A DNA stretch of 64,000 nucleotides from Macrostomum hystrix (lineage: Eukaryota > Platyhelminthes > Macrostomidae): NCBI GenBank assembly GCA_950097015.1, contig CATNEN010000025.1:1519001-1583000 (forward strand), given 5' to 3'. Numbering within the stretch: position 1 is the first letter of the stretch; every line of letters starts with the position of its first letter. The translations under genes were made by a program, and so were the position numbers. This document shows, piece by piece, positions 52,401 through 62,095 of the stretch. The notes beneath the pieces are model-generated. The model made no database searches, was not told the origin of the DNA, and saw nothing but the letters and a program-made list of their open reading frames with translations.

Positions 52401-53911
52401 CAAACATATGGCCTCAAAGATGGGGTAAGTTGTAGACCAAATAACATATGTACCTTATGCATTGTTGTCCCTGAGATTGATTCCACAGTGAAGCAAGATT
52501 TACTTGGGGCATAGCTACAGAGGCTTGGGGCTAATGCAATTTATGCCTTTGAGTCCCAATCTTTAAGGCATAGCCAAAGTGTACACTACCTAACAATGAG
52601 AATGTCAGGGTCATACATGCGCAACACCCGGCCGACCCGGCCGAACTGGCCGGGTGAAACGAGGGCCAAGCAAGGTAAGTCGCAAAAACCAATCGACCAA
52701 GCGCAAAAAAATCAAAGGGGGGACCAAGGGACAAAAAAGGAAGGCGTGAAGAAAAGGAAAAAGGGGAGAGAAAAAGAGAGCAAATGAGAGCAAACTAAGT
52801 CGTAAATAGAGCAATGAAACGAACTAAGTCGCAAATGAGAGCAAAAACTAAGTCGCACGGCCGCCTAAGATTTGGGAGGTTGCGCATGTATGGTCAGGGT
52901 AGGCATACAGACCCAATGAGTGTATGCTCGTATACACTATCTCTATATGTGTGTGCTCAGCAGTCAACAAAATCAGCAGAACAGAGGCAGAATTAACTCC
53001 ATATTGGTAGCAGGCTAGCAACAACAGGTCTAATGCCACCAAATTATGTGCCATTGCTTGTAGCCCCTTACAATTTTTCTTCATGATTACTAATATTAAT
53101 AGATGTTTAGTTTAAAAATATGATAGTTAAAAAGTGACATTTTTACTTGAGTTATTTTGGAGAAGCAGACAAAATTAATAATCCAGATAAGTTATTTTAT
53201 CAAAAAGACAGTTGAATTCAAAATAAAGTTGACAGTATGACCAATTTCTTAGGTCACATGACAGTCACTTTTTAACTGGCATATACTTTACATCTCCAAT
53301 CTCCAAGTGGATTATACAAATGTAATTTGTAAATGATTGACATTTAAGTTATAATTTTTAATGAGAAAAAATATAGGCCTAATAAAAAAATATATATATT
53401 GAAATCATATAAATGAAATATTTACAAGAAAAAACATCTGTACCAATTCAAAGCAAGTGTAATACAAATTTGATCATAGAAAGTTACTTTGTAATAATGT
53501 TTATTGATTATTTATAATTGTTATATTGCTTTATAAAACAATTTTGGAGATCTTAATGTGCTTTGAAAGGCTTGTTTAACTGCAACAAAGTAGTATTAAT
53601 TAGTGCAGCAAAGCTAGGCCTATTGTCCTAATTGCACATAAAGGTGACTAGGTTTTATGATAATCATAACATGGCTATCTTAAAAATCAACAGTGACAAA
53701 TTCTCTAGGTATCCAAGTTTGTTAGTAAACAAAGTGCCCAACTATATGCATGCTAAAAGAATCAGTCACTACAACCAAATTTGACTTATTTGCTTTAATG
53801 TCAAACTGGTCATTTGAGTATGGTCGCATGTACATTTTATAGGTCTAACTACTTACTTCTTCGATCAAACCGATATCGATTTTGGTTTTGCCTTCCACGA
53901 GCAAACGGCAT
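46436..53911 (-). CDS. NXF1: Nuclear RNA export factor (NXF/TAP family), complete, 7 exons
   Basis: Exons (minus): 53911-53857, 51946-51627, 51533-51234, 50193-49807, 48731-48625, 48462-47991, 46684-46436. The junctions keep frame throughout and give 629 aa (human NXF1 has 619). Domains: residues 19-105 are RGG/Gly-rich, an RNA-binding type of N-terminus; a RNP-like Tap RNA-binding domain about 122-205 (begins ERWFKVTVVFGVKYDRVWIL); leucine-rich repeats about 226-350 (LNLSDNQL, VDLRTNRL); NTF2-like domain about 370-545, which in the family binds NXT1/p15 (starts NYLKNYYSIMDS); C-terminal UBA-like TAP-C domain about 580-629 (FAAKSGMNANFSRQCL, GWDFDLAASKF), which binds FG nucleoporins. The protein would carry spliced mRNPs through the nuclear pore. 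All domains are intact. The donor after exon 4 is weak (GTCTGA). Paralogues (NXF2 type) cannot be excluded, so the number in the symbol is inferred. Confidence 0.95.
46745..47972. repeat. 67-bp minisatellite, dimer-derived, in NXF intron 6
   Basis: About 14 copies of a 67-68-base unit: AAGTCAGCAGACTGGTGGAA, TTTTCCATTGTTTTTTGTTA, GCATATTGGTGGAGCTATCT, ATTATTT. From about 47700 it changes to units of about 34 bases (TTAGTAAGCATACTGGTGGA, ATTTTCCATAGT). Both halves of the 67-base unit resemble the 34-base unit (CAT/CAG-A-CTGGTGGA), so the long unit looks like a diverged dimer that later amplified. Confidence 0.93.
49011..49600 (-). pseudogene. Decayed coding fragment in NXF intron 4
   Basis: On the minus strand, from 49600 to 49011, long pieces of protein-like frame are broken by at least two stops and one or more frameshifts. 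Readable pieces are KIDLLKLMASFLFYIARCDW, ECLTSIGDKSIKNKLDDIYS, HVCELYESSLGSDNAAMNEA and VRLMFATGVKKSQKRP, ending with a stop at 49011. I do not recognise the family; a transposon-derived or retro-inserted gene remnant is most likely. Confidence 0.5.
50217..51070. repeat. 20-bp minisatellite GATTAGTATCCTAATTTGAG in NXF intron 3
   Basis: About 42 copies of GATTAGTATCCTAATTTGAG with variants TTTGTG, CCAATTTGAG, CCATATTTGAG and GATATGTATCC, arranged in partly repeated blocks. It occupies most of the intron between NXF exons 3 and 4 and decays at its right end (51030-51110). Confidence 0.95.
51947..53856 (-). other. NXF intron 1, no feature beyond short repeats
   Basis: 1.9 kb intron. It has a small imperfect repeat of AACTAAGTCGCAAATGAGAG near 52780-52860 and a GC-rich patch CCGGCCGACCCGGCC at 52628. 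Short ORFs on both strands lack coding signs. Nothing else is visible. Confidence 0.5.
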
Positions 53912-55865
53912 GTCGTAGCTAGCTTTGGTGAGGTGAATTAAAGCTAGTCAATCGTAAAGAACCTGTTTCGAGTAGGCCTAAATCTGTAAAGAACTGGATT
54001 CAAAACGAAATGACGTCGTAAAGCGTAATCAGTAACTTTGCAAAACATCAAACAATGTACGTTAGCTTTTGAAGTGCAGTCCGTTGCTTCAAGAACTAAA
54101 TTTACGTAATTTTATTGTACTTAAGGAACAAAATCTGTTTTACTCGGTACTACATTAGCGTTTCCGTAGGCCCTAGTGAACCGACATTGCTTTTAAAGAA
54201 TTTGTTTATTTTGAGTAGATAAATCACCAGCGACAAATTCGCATTTTGATGAAGATTTTTAGTATGGCCTATGTGTCCACAATTTTAATAGTTCTCTTAT
54301 TCGAGTCATAATTTATATTAAAAACCTATATAATTAAATAGGCGTCTTGCCTGAGCCAAAGCATCAATCATTCAAGTGTATAAGAAAATTCTCCGTCATC
54401 GCGAGCAAGAGTAGTAGCCTGCCCTTTAGTTTACGAAACTAGGGCCTAGCTAGCTACCATAGGCCTAGCCACCGGAACATTGGACTAATTATGTTTTGGA
54501 ATGAATGAACCTTTACAAAAAATCGTTCTTTTGTTAGGTCTGGTTTTTGAAGGTCGTGCCTATCACATCATTTCATTTTATTACTTTTGCTTCACCTCCA
54601 CACAGACTGAAGGCCTGAACCTGAAGCCAGGATTTTTAGATAGGCCTAGGCCTAGCTAGTAGCCAGAGACGGATCTTAGACACTTCATCATCTTACAACT
54701 TCGTCATCTTATAACCTCGTCATCCACTTGGAAGGTAGGACACGTCGTCATCCAGCCGATTGGTATGCTTTAAAGTTTGGTCAGTTCGTCATCTACTAGG
54801 GCCTAATAACAAGCAATCTAGTTTGTCATTAATGAGGGTGGGGTGGTGGGGCAGAGGTATGAACACACTTCACACTCTAAGTTGTCAAAAAGAGGTGTCA
54901 AAACTGATTTCATTATAAGAGTTGAAAGATATGTGCCAACACAATGTGAGGAGGTGGGGAGGGTGGTTTTGTTCTAACTTTGAAAACTTTTGTTTTATAG
55001 ATGACAAAGTGTCCACAAGTCTAAGTCTCTTCATTATCCACCCTCTGAGATATTGGACAGATCGTCATCTGGATGACGAAGTTGTAAAATGACAAAGTGT
55101 CCAGGTACCACTAGAGACAGACAAATAGGCCTAATCTAATGAGCTAATTATAGCTAGCCTAGGGTCAGACACTTTTCAGTTTAGAGTTTATTTCTGAAAA
55201 TCTTAAGCCATGCTTTTTGTGATTTTAGGATTGGCATCAACTGGCATGCCAATACAAAGCATAAAGTTTTGGAAATTTCATTAACTGCCAAAGTGCCAAT
55301 GCCTATATGACAATCTAATCATTCTTTTAATTGTTTCAGTTCCAAAACTGTGCCAGAACAATGCTAAAACTGTATTTTGTGTAGCTTTTAAATCTGTCCA
55401 AAATTGGCATTTAGTGTTTTCAATAAACTTATTTACTTTTAATCTACAGACTACAGGTCAAGTACTTTACTTTGTTATTCAAAAAAGTCACAATCTTTTT
55501 AAGACAGTATATAGAGCTGTTAAGTAAATTGCAGGTTTGGCACAAATTTCTATTAAAATAATTAAACAGTAAAATTTGTAGGGTTGCCTAGTGTATATAT
55601 ATAATTTCTGAAGGTTGCTATTCATCAGGCCTAATCAATAGCTATATTTATGGAGTCTAAAGTTAATTGATAATAAAACTTTTTGCTTAAACAAGATAGG
55701 GTATGTATGTAATGTATTGTCTATGTAAACATTCATTTTGAAATTCATTTTGCTGCACTTAAGTATTAGGCTAGGCCTACATATGAAAATTTGTACATAG
55801 GCCTACAATTGTTAAGGTAAAAAATCTACCTTTCTAATAAGGATTGCAGATAGGCCCCTAGCCTA
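53370..55865. other. Region enriched in the palindromic motif AGGCCTA
   Basis: At least ten copies of AGGCCTA (for example ATAGGCCTAGGCCTAGCTAG near 54643) plus further GGCCTA variants occur within 2.5 kb spanning NXF intron 1, its first exon and the intergenic region. The motif is nearly absent elsewhere in the window. Confidence 0.6.
54679..55101. mobile_element. MITE-like element with 30-bp terminal inverted repeats, 423 bp
   Basis: The left end GACACTTCATCATCTTACAA (TIR 54679-54708) matches the reverse of the right end (55072-55101), which reads GACACTTTGTCATTTTACAA on the other strand, then CTTCGTCATC in both. Further CGTCATC copies lie inside both ends. No coding sequence. Similar flanking words AGAGACGGA and AGAGACAGA could be traces of a target duplication but are not flush with the TIRs. 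Confidence 0.65.
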
Positions 55866-55868
55866 GGG
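55861..55868. repeat. Left target-site duplication GCCTAGGG
   Basis: Eight bases identical to 57326-57333, flush with the TIRs of the 1457-bp element. Confidence 0.7.
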
Positions 55869-56309
55869 GGATTCCATGCATTTTGGTGACAGGGCTTTTT
55901 GGTACAGTGCATTTCGGTACCAGTCAGTGCTTTTCGGTACCGCTGAATTATAGTAGTAGTTTTAGTGGTAGTAGTAGATATTTTGGCACAGGTAACCAAC
56001 CTGCTAAGCCAAAATGATACAATAATTTCGATTAATGCAATACTAGAAAAATGGAACGGTGCAAATGATAGTAGTGTCTCTAAAAATAAGCACAAAAGGA
56101 ACAAATAATGGGAGCTGATCACGGAACAAAATTAGCTATTCCGTGAACATATTAACATTCTGAAACTTGATTTTGACATAAGGGATTTTTCATGCCCAGC
56201 TACTATAAGTAGAAGTTCCGGCGAATGAAATATGATAAATCTAGAGTCCACGTGGACTGTTTTCTGTGTAGCGTACACTTTAAGCCCATCCACACCCCCA
56301 GCCCATTCT

Positions 56310-56444
56310 TTAAGGCTCATTCACACTGCCATCAAACGAGCCATCAACTCGCATGCTTGATATACAAAGGGATGAAAAACTATGTACAAATCATACGAAT
56401 TTTGTTGAAAACTGCCATTTGATGACAGTGTGAATCGGCCTTTA
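56310..56444. mobile_element. Small MITE (135 bp) nested in the 1457-bp element
   Basis: TTAAGGCTCATTCACACTGC at the left and, reversed, TAAAGGCCGATTCACACTGT at the right, each followed by CATCAAA, form 27-bp TIRs. The interior is too short to code. It sits 137 bases upstream of the zinc-finger ORF. Confidence 0.7.
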
Positions 56445-56580
56445 GTGGACATGAGCAAACATATACACAATGTATGTACTCTATGCAGCAATCATGACAA
56501 TACATGCACATTGTCATGCATTTGACAGAGTATTGTACTTGTAAATCTTTGCATCGAATGGTAAAACTGAATATATCGTT

Positions 56581-57003
56581 TTGAGTGCTGAGATGTGCAT
56601 TTTATTTAAGTCGCTGTATTTTTTTGCAATGGACAACTGTGTTGTCTGCCAAAAAGTAGTCCGTCATCGTCAAGAAGGATTGCAGTGCAATCATTGCGAA
56701 CTATGGCAGCATCGAACATGCCAAAGTGGCGTGAGCCAACAGCAGTACAGTCTGCTTAAACGTCGCGAAACCTTTGAGAACAGTTGCTCAGTTTGTCGCT
56801 TAAACACTCAGCAGCCAGCACTCCAGGAGCCTGTTGTCGAGCAGCCAGCACTCCAACAGCCTGTTGTCGAGCAGCCAGCACTCCAGCAGCCTGCAGTTGT
56901 CGAGACTAGTTTTCTTCAGGAACTGTATGGATTTGCAATGGAAGTCGACGCTGGTGATCCTGCAGCTATTGTCGGTGGTGGTACAGAGGTATTAAGGCAT
57001 TGA
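56581..57003 (+). CDS. Transposon-encoded PHD-like zinc-finger protein, up to 140 aa
   Basis: A better start than the first codon is ATG 56629 (MDNCVVCQKV). The first 55 residues from there hold the Cys/His pattern C-x2-C, C-x2-C, H-x4-C-like, C-x2-C (CVVC, CNHC, WQHRTC, CSVC), which fits a PHD-type finger; fingers of this kind are often found in animal DNA transposons, sometimes near FLYWCH domains. A run of three 10-11-residue repeats based on QQPVVEQPAL follows (from 30-base tandem copies at 56815-56890), then an acidic tail. The TIRs place the whole ORF inside the element. It lacks a transposase catalytic core. Confidence 0.75.
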   Translation: MSAEMCILFKSLYFFAMDNCVVCQKVVRHRQEGLQCNHCELWQHRTCQSGVSQQQYSLLKRRETFENSCSVCRLNTQQPALQEPVVEQPALQQPVVEQPALQQPAVVETSFLQELYGFAMEVDAGDPAAIVGGGTEVLRH

Positions 57004-57325
57004 GTGTCGTTACTAAACAGGAAAATCTTGTAACTGTATATGTACTGGAACGTTGCAGTACATTGTATTTCAGCAATGTCTTTTTGTCGTTCTCATTAAA
57101 ATATTTAAATATTCTCGTTAAAATATACCGTTAAAATATGTATTCACACGAATACAAACAGGGGAGCTAGTATAATCCTTACTCTTTAATGCTTGACTAT
57201 TTAAGGCACCGTTCGAAAAGCAGGTACCAAAATGCACTGTACCGAAAATTAAGTCACCGAAAAGCACTGACTGGTACCGAAATGCACTGTACCGAAAAGC
57301 CCTGTCACTGAAATGCCTGGCACCC

Positions 57326-57333
57326 GCCTAGGG
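57326..57333. repeat. Right target-site duplication GCCTAGGG
   Basis: Identical to 55861-55868. Confidence 0.7.
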
Positions 57334-58969
57334 CTTGTTGGGAACAGATTTTAGATAAAAAACATATTTGTGTATATGTTCACTTTATTAAGATCCTCTA
57401 AGGCTCTATATAATTTGAGCTTTAGTTGTTTCAATGTAACTAATTTAACCAAAACATTCTGGTAGTACAAATATATTGTTATGGTATTAACTATGCATTA
57501 CTAAATTCCTTGAGTTCAAAATAAGTTCAGTAAAAATGATTTAACCAGCAGAAAAATATTTGAATATCCTTTCTTGGAAACATTTGCTACAAAGGGTACT
57601 GGTTTAGGTGCTTTTAGAACTTTGTCTTTATTTGTGTTTGGGACCAATCAGCAGTGCTTATGTGTTAAGGTTACAAAATTCAGTTGCAGCCCCTATTCAG
57701 TCTCAGCAATGATCATTGTAAGTGCTCTCCTTAGTGCAGCAAATACCAAAAGTCAGTCTGAGCCATCTGTTGCAAATAAAAAATCTGCTGTTGTGCTGCA
57801 TCTTCTGTTTGCTTTGATTCTGTCATAATTTTAGTTCGTTTTCACAATTCTGTTGCATAATTTGCAACAGTATCCTACTGCCTGAAGGTTAAGTTTAAAC
57901 AACTTATTTGAGCTCTTGTTGCTATTATTGTTCTCCCCATCTTTTTTGGAGTGAAGGTAAGCCAATACACCAACTAGCTATGATACTTGTAAATTATACA
58001 CTAGTATTCACTTGATGATAGTAATTTGAACCTAGGCTGACACTGTGACTTAAGTGCGTCAGAACAAGAGCATTAACAGTGTGAGATAAAAGGCACTATC
58101 ATTGTGCAAAGTTAGACACATTTAAGTGTCATCATTAAATTATGTAGCATCTCTGAGTCTAGAAGATATTGCCAGTTGCATTTTTAATCTCAATGGTGCA
58201 AAAAATCAGCAACACTACCAGGTCAGCAAAGTTTTGCTGATAAAGGTCCTGTTTAAAAACTAGCTAGCTCATTCTTTGGTTCCTGCATCTCACAAGCATT
58301 AAGGACTTGTCTATCCAAAGCCAAAGCCATAGTTTATTTACCTTGGAAGTTGCACCCTAAAATGTGCTCATAAAATTTACAAATTCTATGAACTTAATTG
58401 CAATTAAGGAAGTATTGACAAAGTATAGTGTCAGCGTTTAAATGTATGTTTGCGTTGCTTGCAGGCAACTTTATTTCTCTCTAAATATTCTTTCTTTAGC
58501 TTTTTTAGATTCGAAAAATGATACTTTCTTTAATTTTGCAGCAGCAGTAGCAGTAGTAGTGGTATTTTCCCATTTATACATATTGCAGACGTCAATTAAA
58601 GGTTTAAAGCTGTGATTCTTACTGAATGTTCTCGATTCCCATTATTGTCCTCAGACTCTTGTTATACTTATTTTGAACTATCCAATCAAGAAACTTCTTA
58701 CTCTCTACTCCTCCCTCCGTCTCTCGACCAATGAGAGCGAGCCACAGCAGTGAATAGCTTTCTCATTTAGACCAAATGCACCGTTTTCTGTATTTCAATG
58801 CGCCAGTTATCTTTCTACTCTCATTCTTCTACGTTCTATGTATATTTTAAAAGGGAACTTTCAAAGTTATAGCGAATTGCCATCGTATTTCAGGCGGCAG
58901 TGTCAGCATCGGAATCGTGTGGGCCATAGTTTGTGAGGTAGAGAGAGGTGCGCCGGTCATTAATAAAAA
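57334..58969. other. Intergenic sequence upstream of the MYND gene
   Basis: AT-rich, no confident feature. An 84-codon ORF at 57574-57828 lacks splice sites and family similarity. The last 300 bases become GC-richer and should hold the MYND gene promoter and 5' UTR. Confidence 0.4.
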
Positions 58970-60163
58970 ATGGACGATTCAGCAAACGCAGCAGCAGCTG
59001 CGGCTGAATCAGAAGACATTGCCGGCCTAATGTGGCCAGATAGGCCGGATAATTTTCATTTTCATTTCGCCTGCCAGCTGTGCAAAGCCGCCTGCCAACC
59101 AGCGGACCCGACTAATAGAGAGCACAGGTGCAGCCGGTGCAAGCTGGTTGTCTATTGTTGCCAGGCGCACAAACGGCTGGACAAAGCGGCGCACAGACCG
59201 TTCTGTCAGGTAAGACTTGAGTCAGCTTCTGTCGAGTGTAGAGGTTCCAATTATTTTAGCCAGAAACTCTATGGCTATAATTCCCAGTTTATAAATAATA
59301 TGTTTTCCAACGACTCAAACCTCAAATCCAATTTAATTCGAATTTAAAAGATTTCAAGCAGGCACTCAATTAATTCTCAATAAGAGGCCAAAACGTCACA
59401 TTGTACTTAAAGGATTCCAAAAAGTTATTCAATTCATACTCAAAAGATGCCAAGTAGAGCTACTCAATTCGTACTCATAAGATCCAAAGAAGTTACTCAA
59501 TCTCAAAAGATGCCAAGTAGAGCTACTCAATTCGTACTCATAATATCCCAAGAAGTTACTCAATTCGTACTCTTTAGATCCCAACTAGCTACAAAATGTG
59601 TTCTCAAAAGATTTAATTTTATCACTGTTTATCATTATCCAAAGCTTTCGCGATGCCTCTACGCTAGTACGATTATAATTTAGTGTTTAATTTTAAACTA
59701 AAAATAACTGCACTTAATCTAACAGATTGTATATTGAGCTTATCTACTAAAGAATTTTTTTCTTCGCTCAGGCTGTTAGGCGCCATCGCAAGCTGTCGCC
59801 CGGCGGCAATCTATTCTCTGACGCAATCGGTTTAGATGCCAGCGAATTCTGGCGCCTCCGTCAGAGCAAAATGCTGGCTATTTCTGGCCTGCTCGGCCGA
59901 TCACTGGCTCCGTGGGAGCGTCAGGCTCTGACTTATCCGCGCCTGTGCTGTGTCTGCTACAGCGACCGTAGGCTCAGTCTCTGTCCCGTGTGCCTATCGG
60001 CCGCATTCTGCTGCCCGGAGCACCGGCGCCAGCACGAGGCCGCTCACCGTGGCAACGCCGTGTCGCACGCTAAACTATTCAACGCCTACCTATTACTGCG
60101 CGAATTGCACTGCTGCGGTCTGCCCGAGTCCCCAATCGAACTCTATCAGCCTAGGATGAATAG
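58970..60163 (+). CDS. MYND zinc-finger protein, 5' part (two exons; continues beyond the window or into unseen exons)
   Basis: Exon 1 is 58970-59209 (ATG in a GC-rich context, donor CAG|GTAAGA); exon 2 is 59772-60163 (acceptor TTCGCTCAG, donor ATAG|GTGAGT), joined in frame (phase 0), 210 codons so far. After an Ala/Glu-rich start, residues about 35-79 form a MYND finger: CQLC, then CSRCKLVVYCCQAHKRLDK and AAHRPFC. Exon 2 has a second Cys/His cluster (CCVC, CPVC, FCCPEHRRQHEAAH) at about residues 137-170, a MYND-like fold without the usual spacing at its start. MYND fingers bind Pro-rich peptides and occur in regulators and SMYD-like proteins; no SET domain is visible here. If the last donor is not used the protein ends at TGA five bases later. 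Function is not assignable from this part. Confidence 0.8.
59390..59595. repeat. Short imperfect tandem repeat in MYND intron 1
   Basis: Four to five diverged units built on TACTCAATTCGTACTCATAA and GATGCCAAGTAGAGC or GATCCCAAGAAGT, period about 36, double period about 72. Confidence 0.75.
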
Positions 60164-60173
60164 GTGAGTAAAT

Positions 60174-60262
60174 GTCGGACTCATGACTTGAAGGTCGGGG
60201 GTTCGAATCCCGACTCGGCTGTAAAAGTTTGTGTCCTTTATTATGACACCAAACTCTGCATA
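60174..60262 (+). mobile_element. SINE fragment, copy D
   Basis: Contains GTCGGGGGTTCGAATCCCGA with a perfect B box GGTTCGAATCC, followed by family sequence AGTTTGTGTCC and ATGACACCAAACTCTGCAT-like body. The A box and the 3' body are missing. It begins 11 bases after the exon 2 donor of the MYND gene. Confidence 0.7.
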
Positions 60263-60633
60263 TAGGTACACTTTTTTCTGCTCACAAAGTTTCACCATGT
60301 AACCACGTCGGCTATCATTGTTGATCGATTGGTATTTATAATATTGTTAATTATTGTACTCGTATTAGTGAACCAATATGGATTCGCGATAGAGCTTCAT
60401 ACAGAGCAATTATTAGTTGTACTTCTCACTGTGGTCTTCGACAAGAATCGCTGAATATGTCGACGATGCAGACGTCGGACGGCTTTGAAGTTCGTTAAGG
60501 GCGGAAAACTTTTTTGAATGAGGTGGACTTTTACGAAAAATCGGTCATTTGCTTTGGGAGCTTTTGGGAAGTAGGCAGTGGATGTTTGAAATGCCAGCCA
60601 GGTCTTTCCCCAGGGGAGAAATACTGTCCCCCC

Positions 60634-61053
60634 TGTGCGATCCCTTGGTAATTTCTGTGCAATCCCTTGGTAATTTCTGTGCAATCCCTTGGTAATTTCT
60701 GTGCGATCCCTTGGTAATTTCTGTGCAATCCCTTGGTAATTTCTGTGCGATCCCTTGGTAATTTCTGTGCGATCCCTTGGTAATTTCTGTGCGATCCCTT
60801 GGTAATTTCTGTGCAATCCCTTGGTAATTTCTGTGCGATCCCTTGGTAATTTCTGTGCAATCCCTTGGTAATTTCTGTGCGATCCCTTGGTAATTTCTGT
60901 GCAATCCCTTGGTAATTTCTGTGCGATCCCTTGGTAATTTCTGTGCAATCCCTTGGTAATTTCTGTGCGATCCCTTGGTAATTTCTGTGCGATCCCTTGG
61001 TAATTTCTGTGCGATCCCTTGGTAATTTCTGTGCGATCCCTTGGTACTTTCTG
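60634..61053. repeat. 22-bp minisatellite GTGCGATCCCTTGGTAATTTCT
   Basis: About 19 copies of GTGCGATCCCTTGGTAATTT plus CT; the only common variant is CGATCC against CAATCC, distributed irregularly between otherwise identical units. The minus strand stays open in all frames, giving false ORFs. It lies downstream of the last visible MYND exon. Confidence 0.95.
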
Positions 61054-61059
61054 TTTATA

Positions 61060-62090
61060 TTATCAGTCCTTGCTGCGTGATTCCTAGATCTTTTCTGTGT
61101 AATCCGATTTAGTCGATTGGTCCTTTGTCTCATGACTTTCAAGTATTATTTAGTGTCTGACAGATTACTGACGTAGCCTTTACATGCACGACACGGTATT
61201 GCTTCTATCGCTGACAAAGTAGGCCTGCCTTCTTTGCAAATTTAACAATCTAGCACACTGGCTGATGAAATCGAAAATTGAAATAAAATAATCTTAGAAT
61301 CAGTGTTGTATAAACACTATTATATAATGTTTATAGTAGGCTTTGTAAAAAGATATATAAACAATAACAATATCTTCCTATAGCTATGTGGGCGGGCGGT
61401 AAGTTGGAGAGCCTCCTAAATTGCAACGGTGACCAAGTACGGCTATTAAGCGGCTACTATTATTATAACTAAAATATTTTATTCTTACTGGCAGTTTGCC
61501 AATCGTTCCTTACAACTAAGCCTATGCGGAACCTAGCCTTATTTAGTCTATTTCTGTATCTGTCTGTTCAATCTGCTACTTGAATGCGTAGTCCGTTGCC
61601 GCTGGGAGGCGGGGGCTGTGGACTGTTTGTTTCTGTGCCCGCCCTCGGTCACCGCTGACCCGCGACAATGTCTCCTCTCACAGCGTCTAGTAGTAGTAGT
61701 AAAGTAGTTGAGCCAGCCAGTCTGAATGACTCAGCCACACCCACGCATGCTCCCACGCTGCAAGGCGCACGCACGTGGGTAAACATAAAAAACTAATTGG
61801 CAGTCTTTTATAGGGTCGTACTGAACTGAGCCTATCTATTCTATTCTTTTAATTTGTATCTAGTTCCCTTTAGTTACAATTTTCCAGTGGCCCAGAATTG
61901 TGTCCGTCATTCAGTTCATGCTACCTGGATGAAATGCATATGGACAACTTTTAATTTTCAACACCTTTGCTGACTTCATAGAAATATGACTTCATTTATA
62001 AGCTAGCTTAATGCCTTCATCGACCAACTATCTGCCTGTCCTTGGGTTGGTCTTTAAGACAATACCCGTCTTGGAGTTATAATTTTCTCA
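61060..62090. other. Non-coding stretch, no feature recognised
   Basis: Unique sequence with a GC-rich patch at 61595-61680 and a TAG trinucleotide run at 61687-61705. I looked for a continuation exon of the MYND gene in the required phase and found none. Confidence 0.4.
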
Positions 62091-62095
62091 ATTAT

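Larger units (their letters stand above)
55869..57325 (+). mobile_element. TIR DNA transposon, 1457 bp, 8-bp TSD, carries a PHD-finger ORF
   Basis: The first 66 or so bases are repeated inverted at the right end: both contain GTGACAGGGCTTTT, GGTACAGTGCATTTCGGTAC and CAGTCAGTGCTTTTCGGT, with only scattered mismatches nearest the tips (GGATTCCATGCATTT against GGGTGCCAGGCATTT). The right TIR carries a second subterminal copy of the GGTAC...GTGCATTT module. The TSD is GCCTAGGG. One ORF (56581-57003) codes for a zinc-finger protein; no transposase is visible, so the element is non-autonomous. The 8-bp TSD would suit hAT- or MULE-type transposition; the superfamily is not decided. Confidence 0.85.

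Noticed and set aside
57574-57828. 84-codon ORF between transposon and MYND gene
   Set aside because: No splice sites, domain or codon bias; the base composition equals that of the surrounding intergenic DNA.
9721-60364. Telomeric or centromeric identity of the window from its satellites
   Set aside because: No TTAGGG-type telomere repeat is present and intact housekeeping genes with ordinary introns are interspersed, so the arrays alone do not show a chromosome-end or centromere location.
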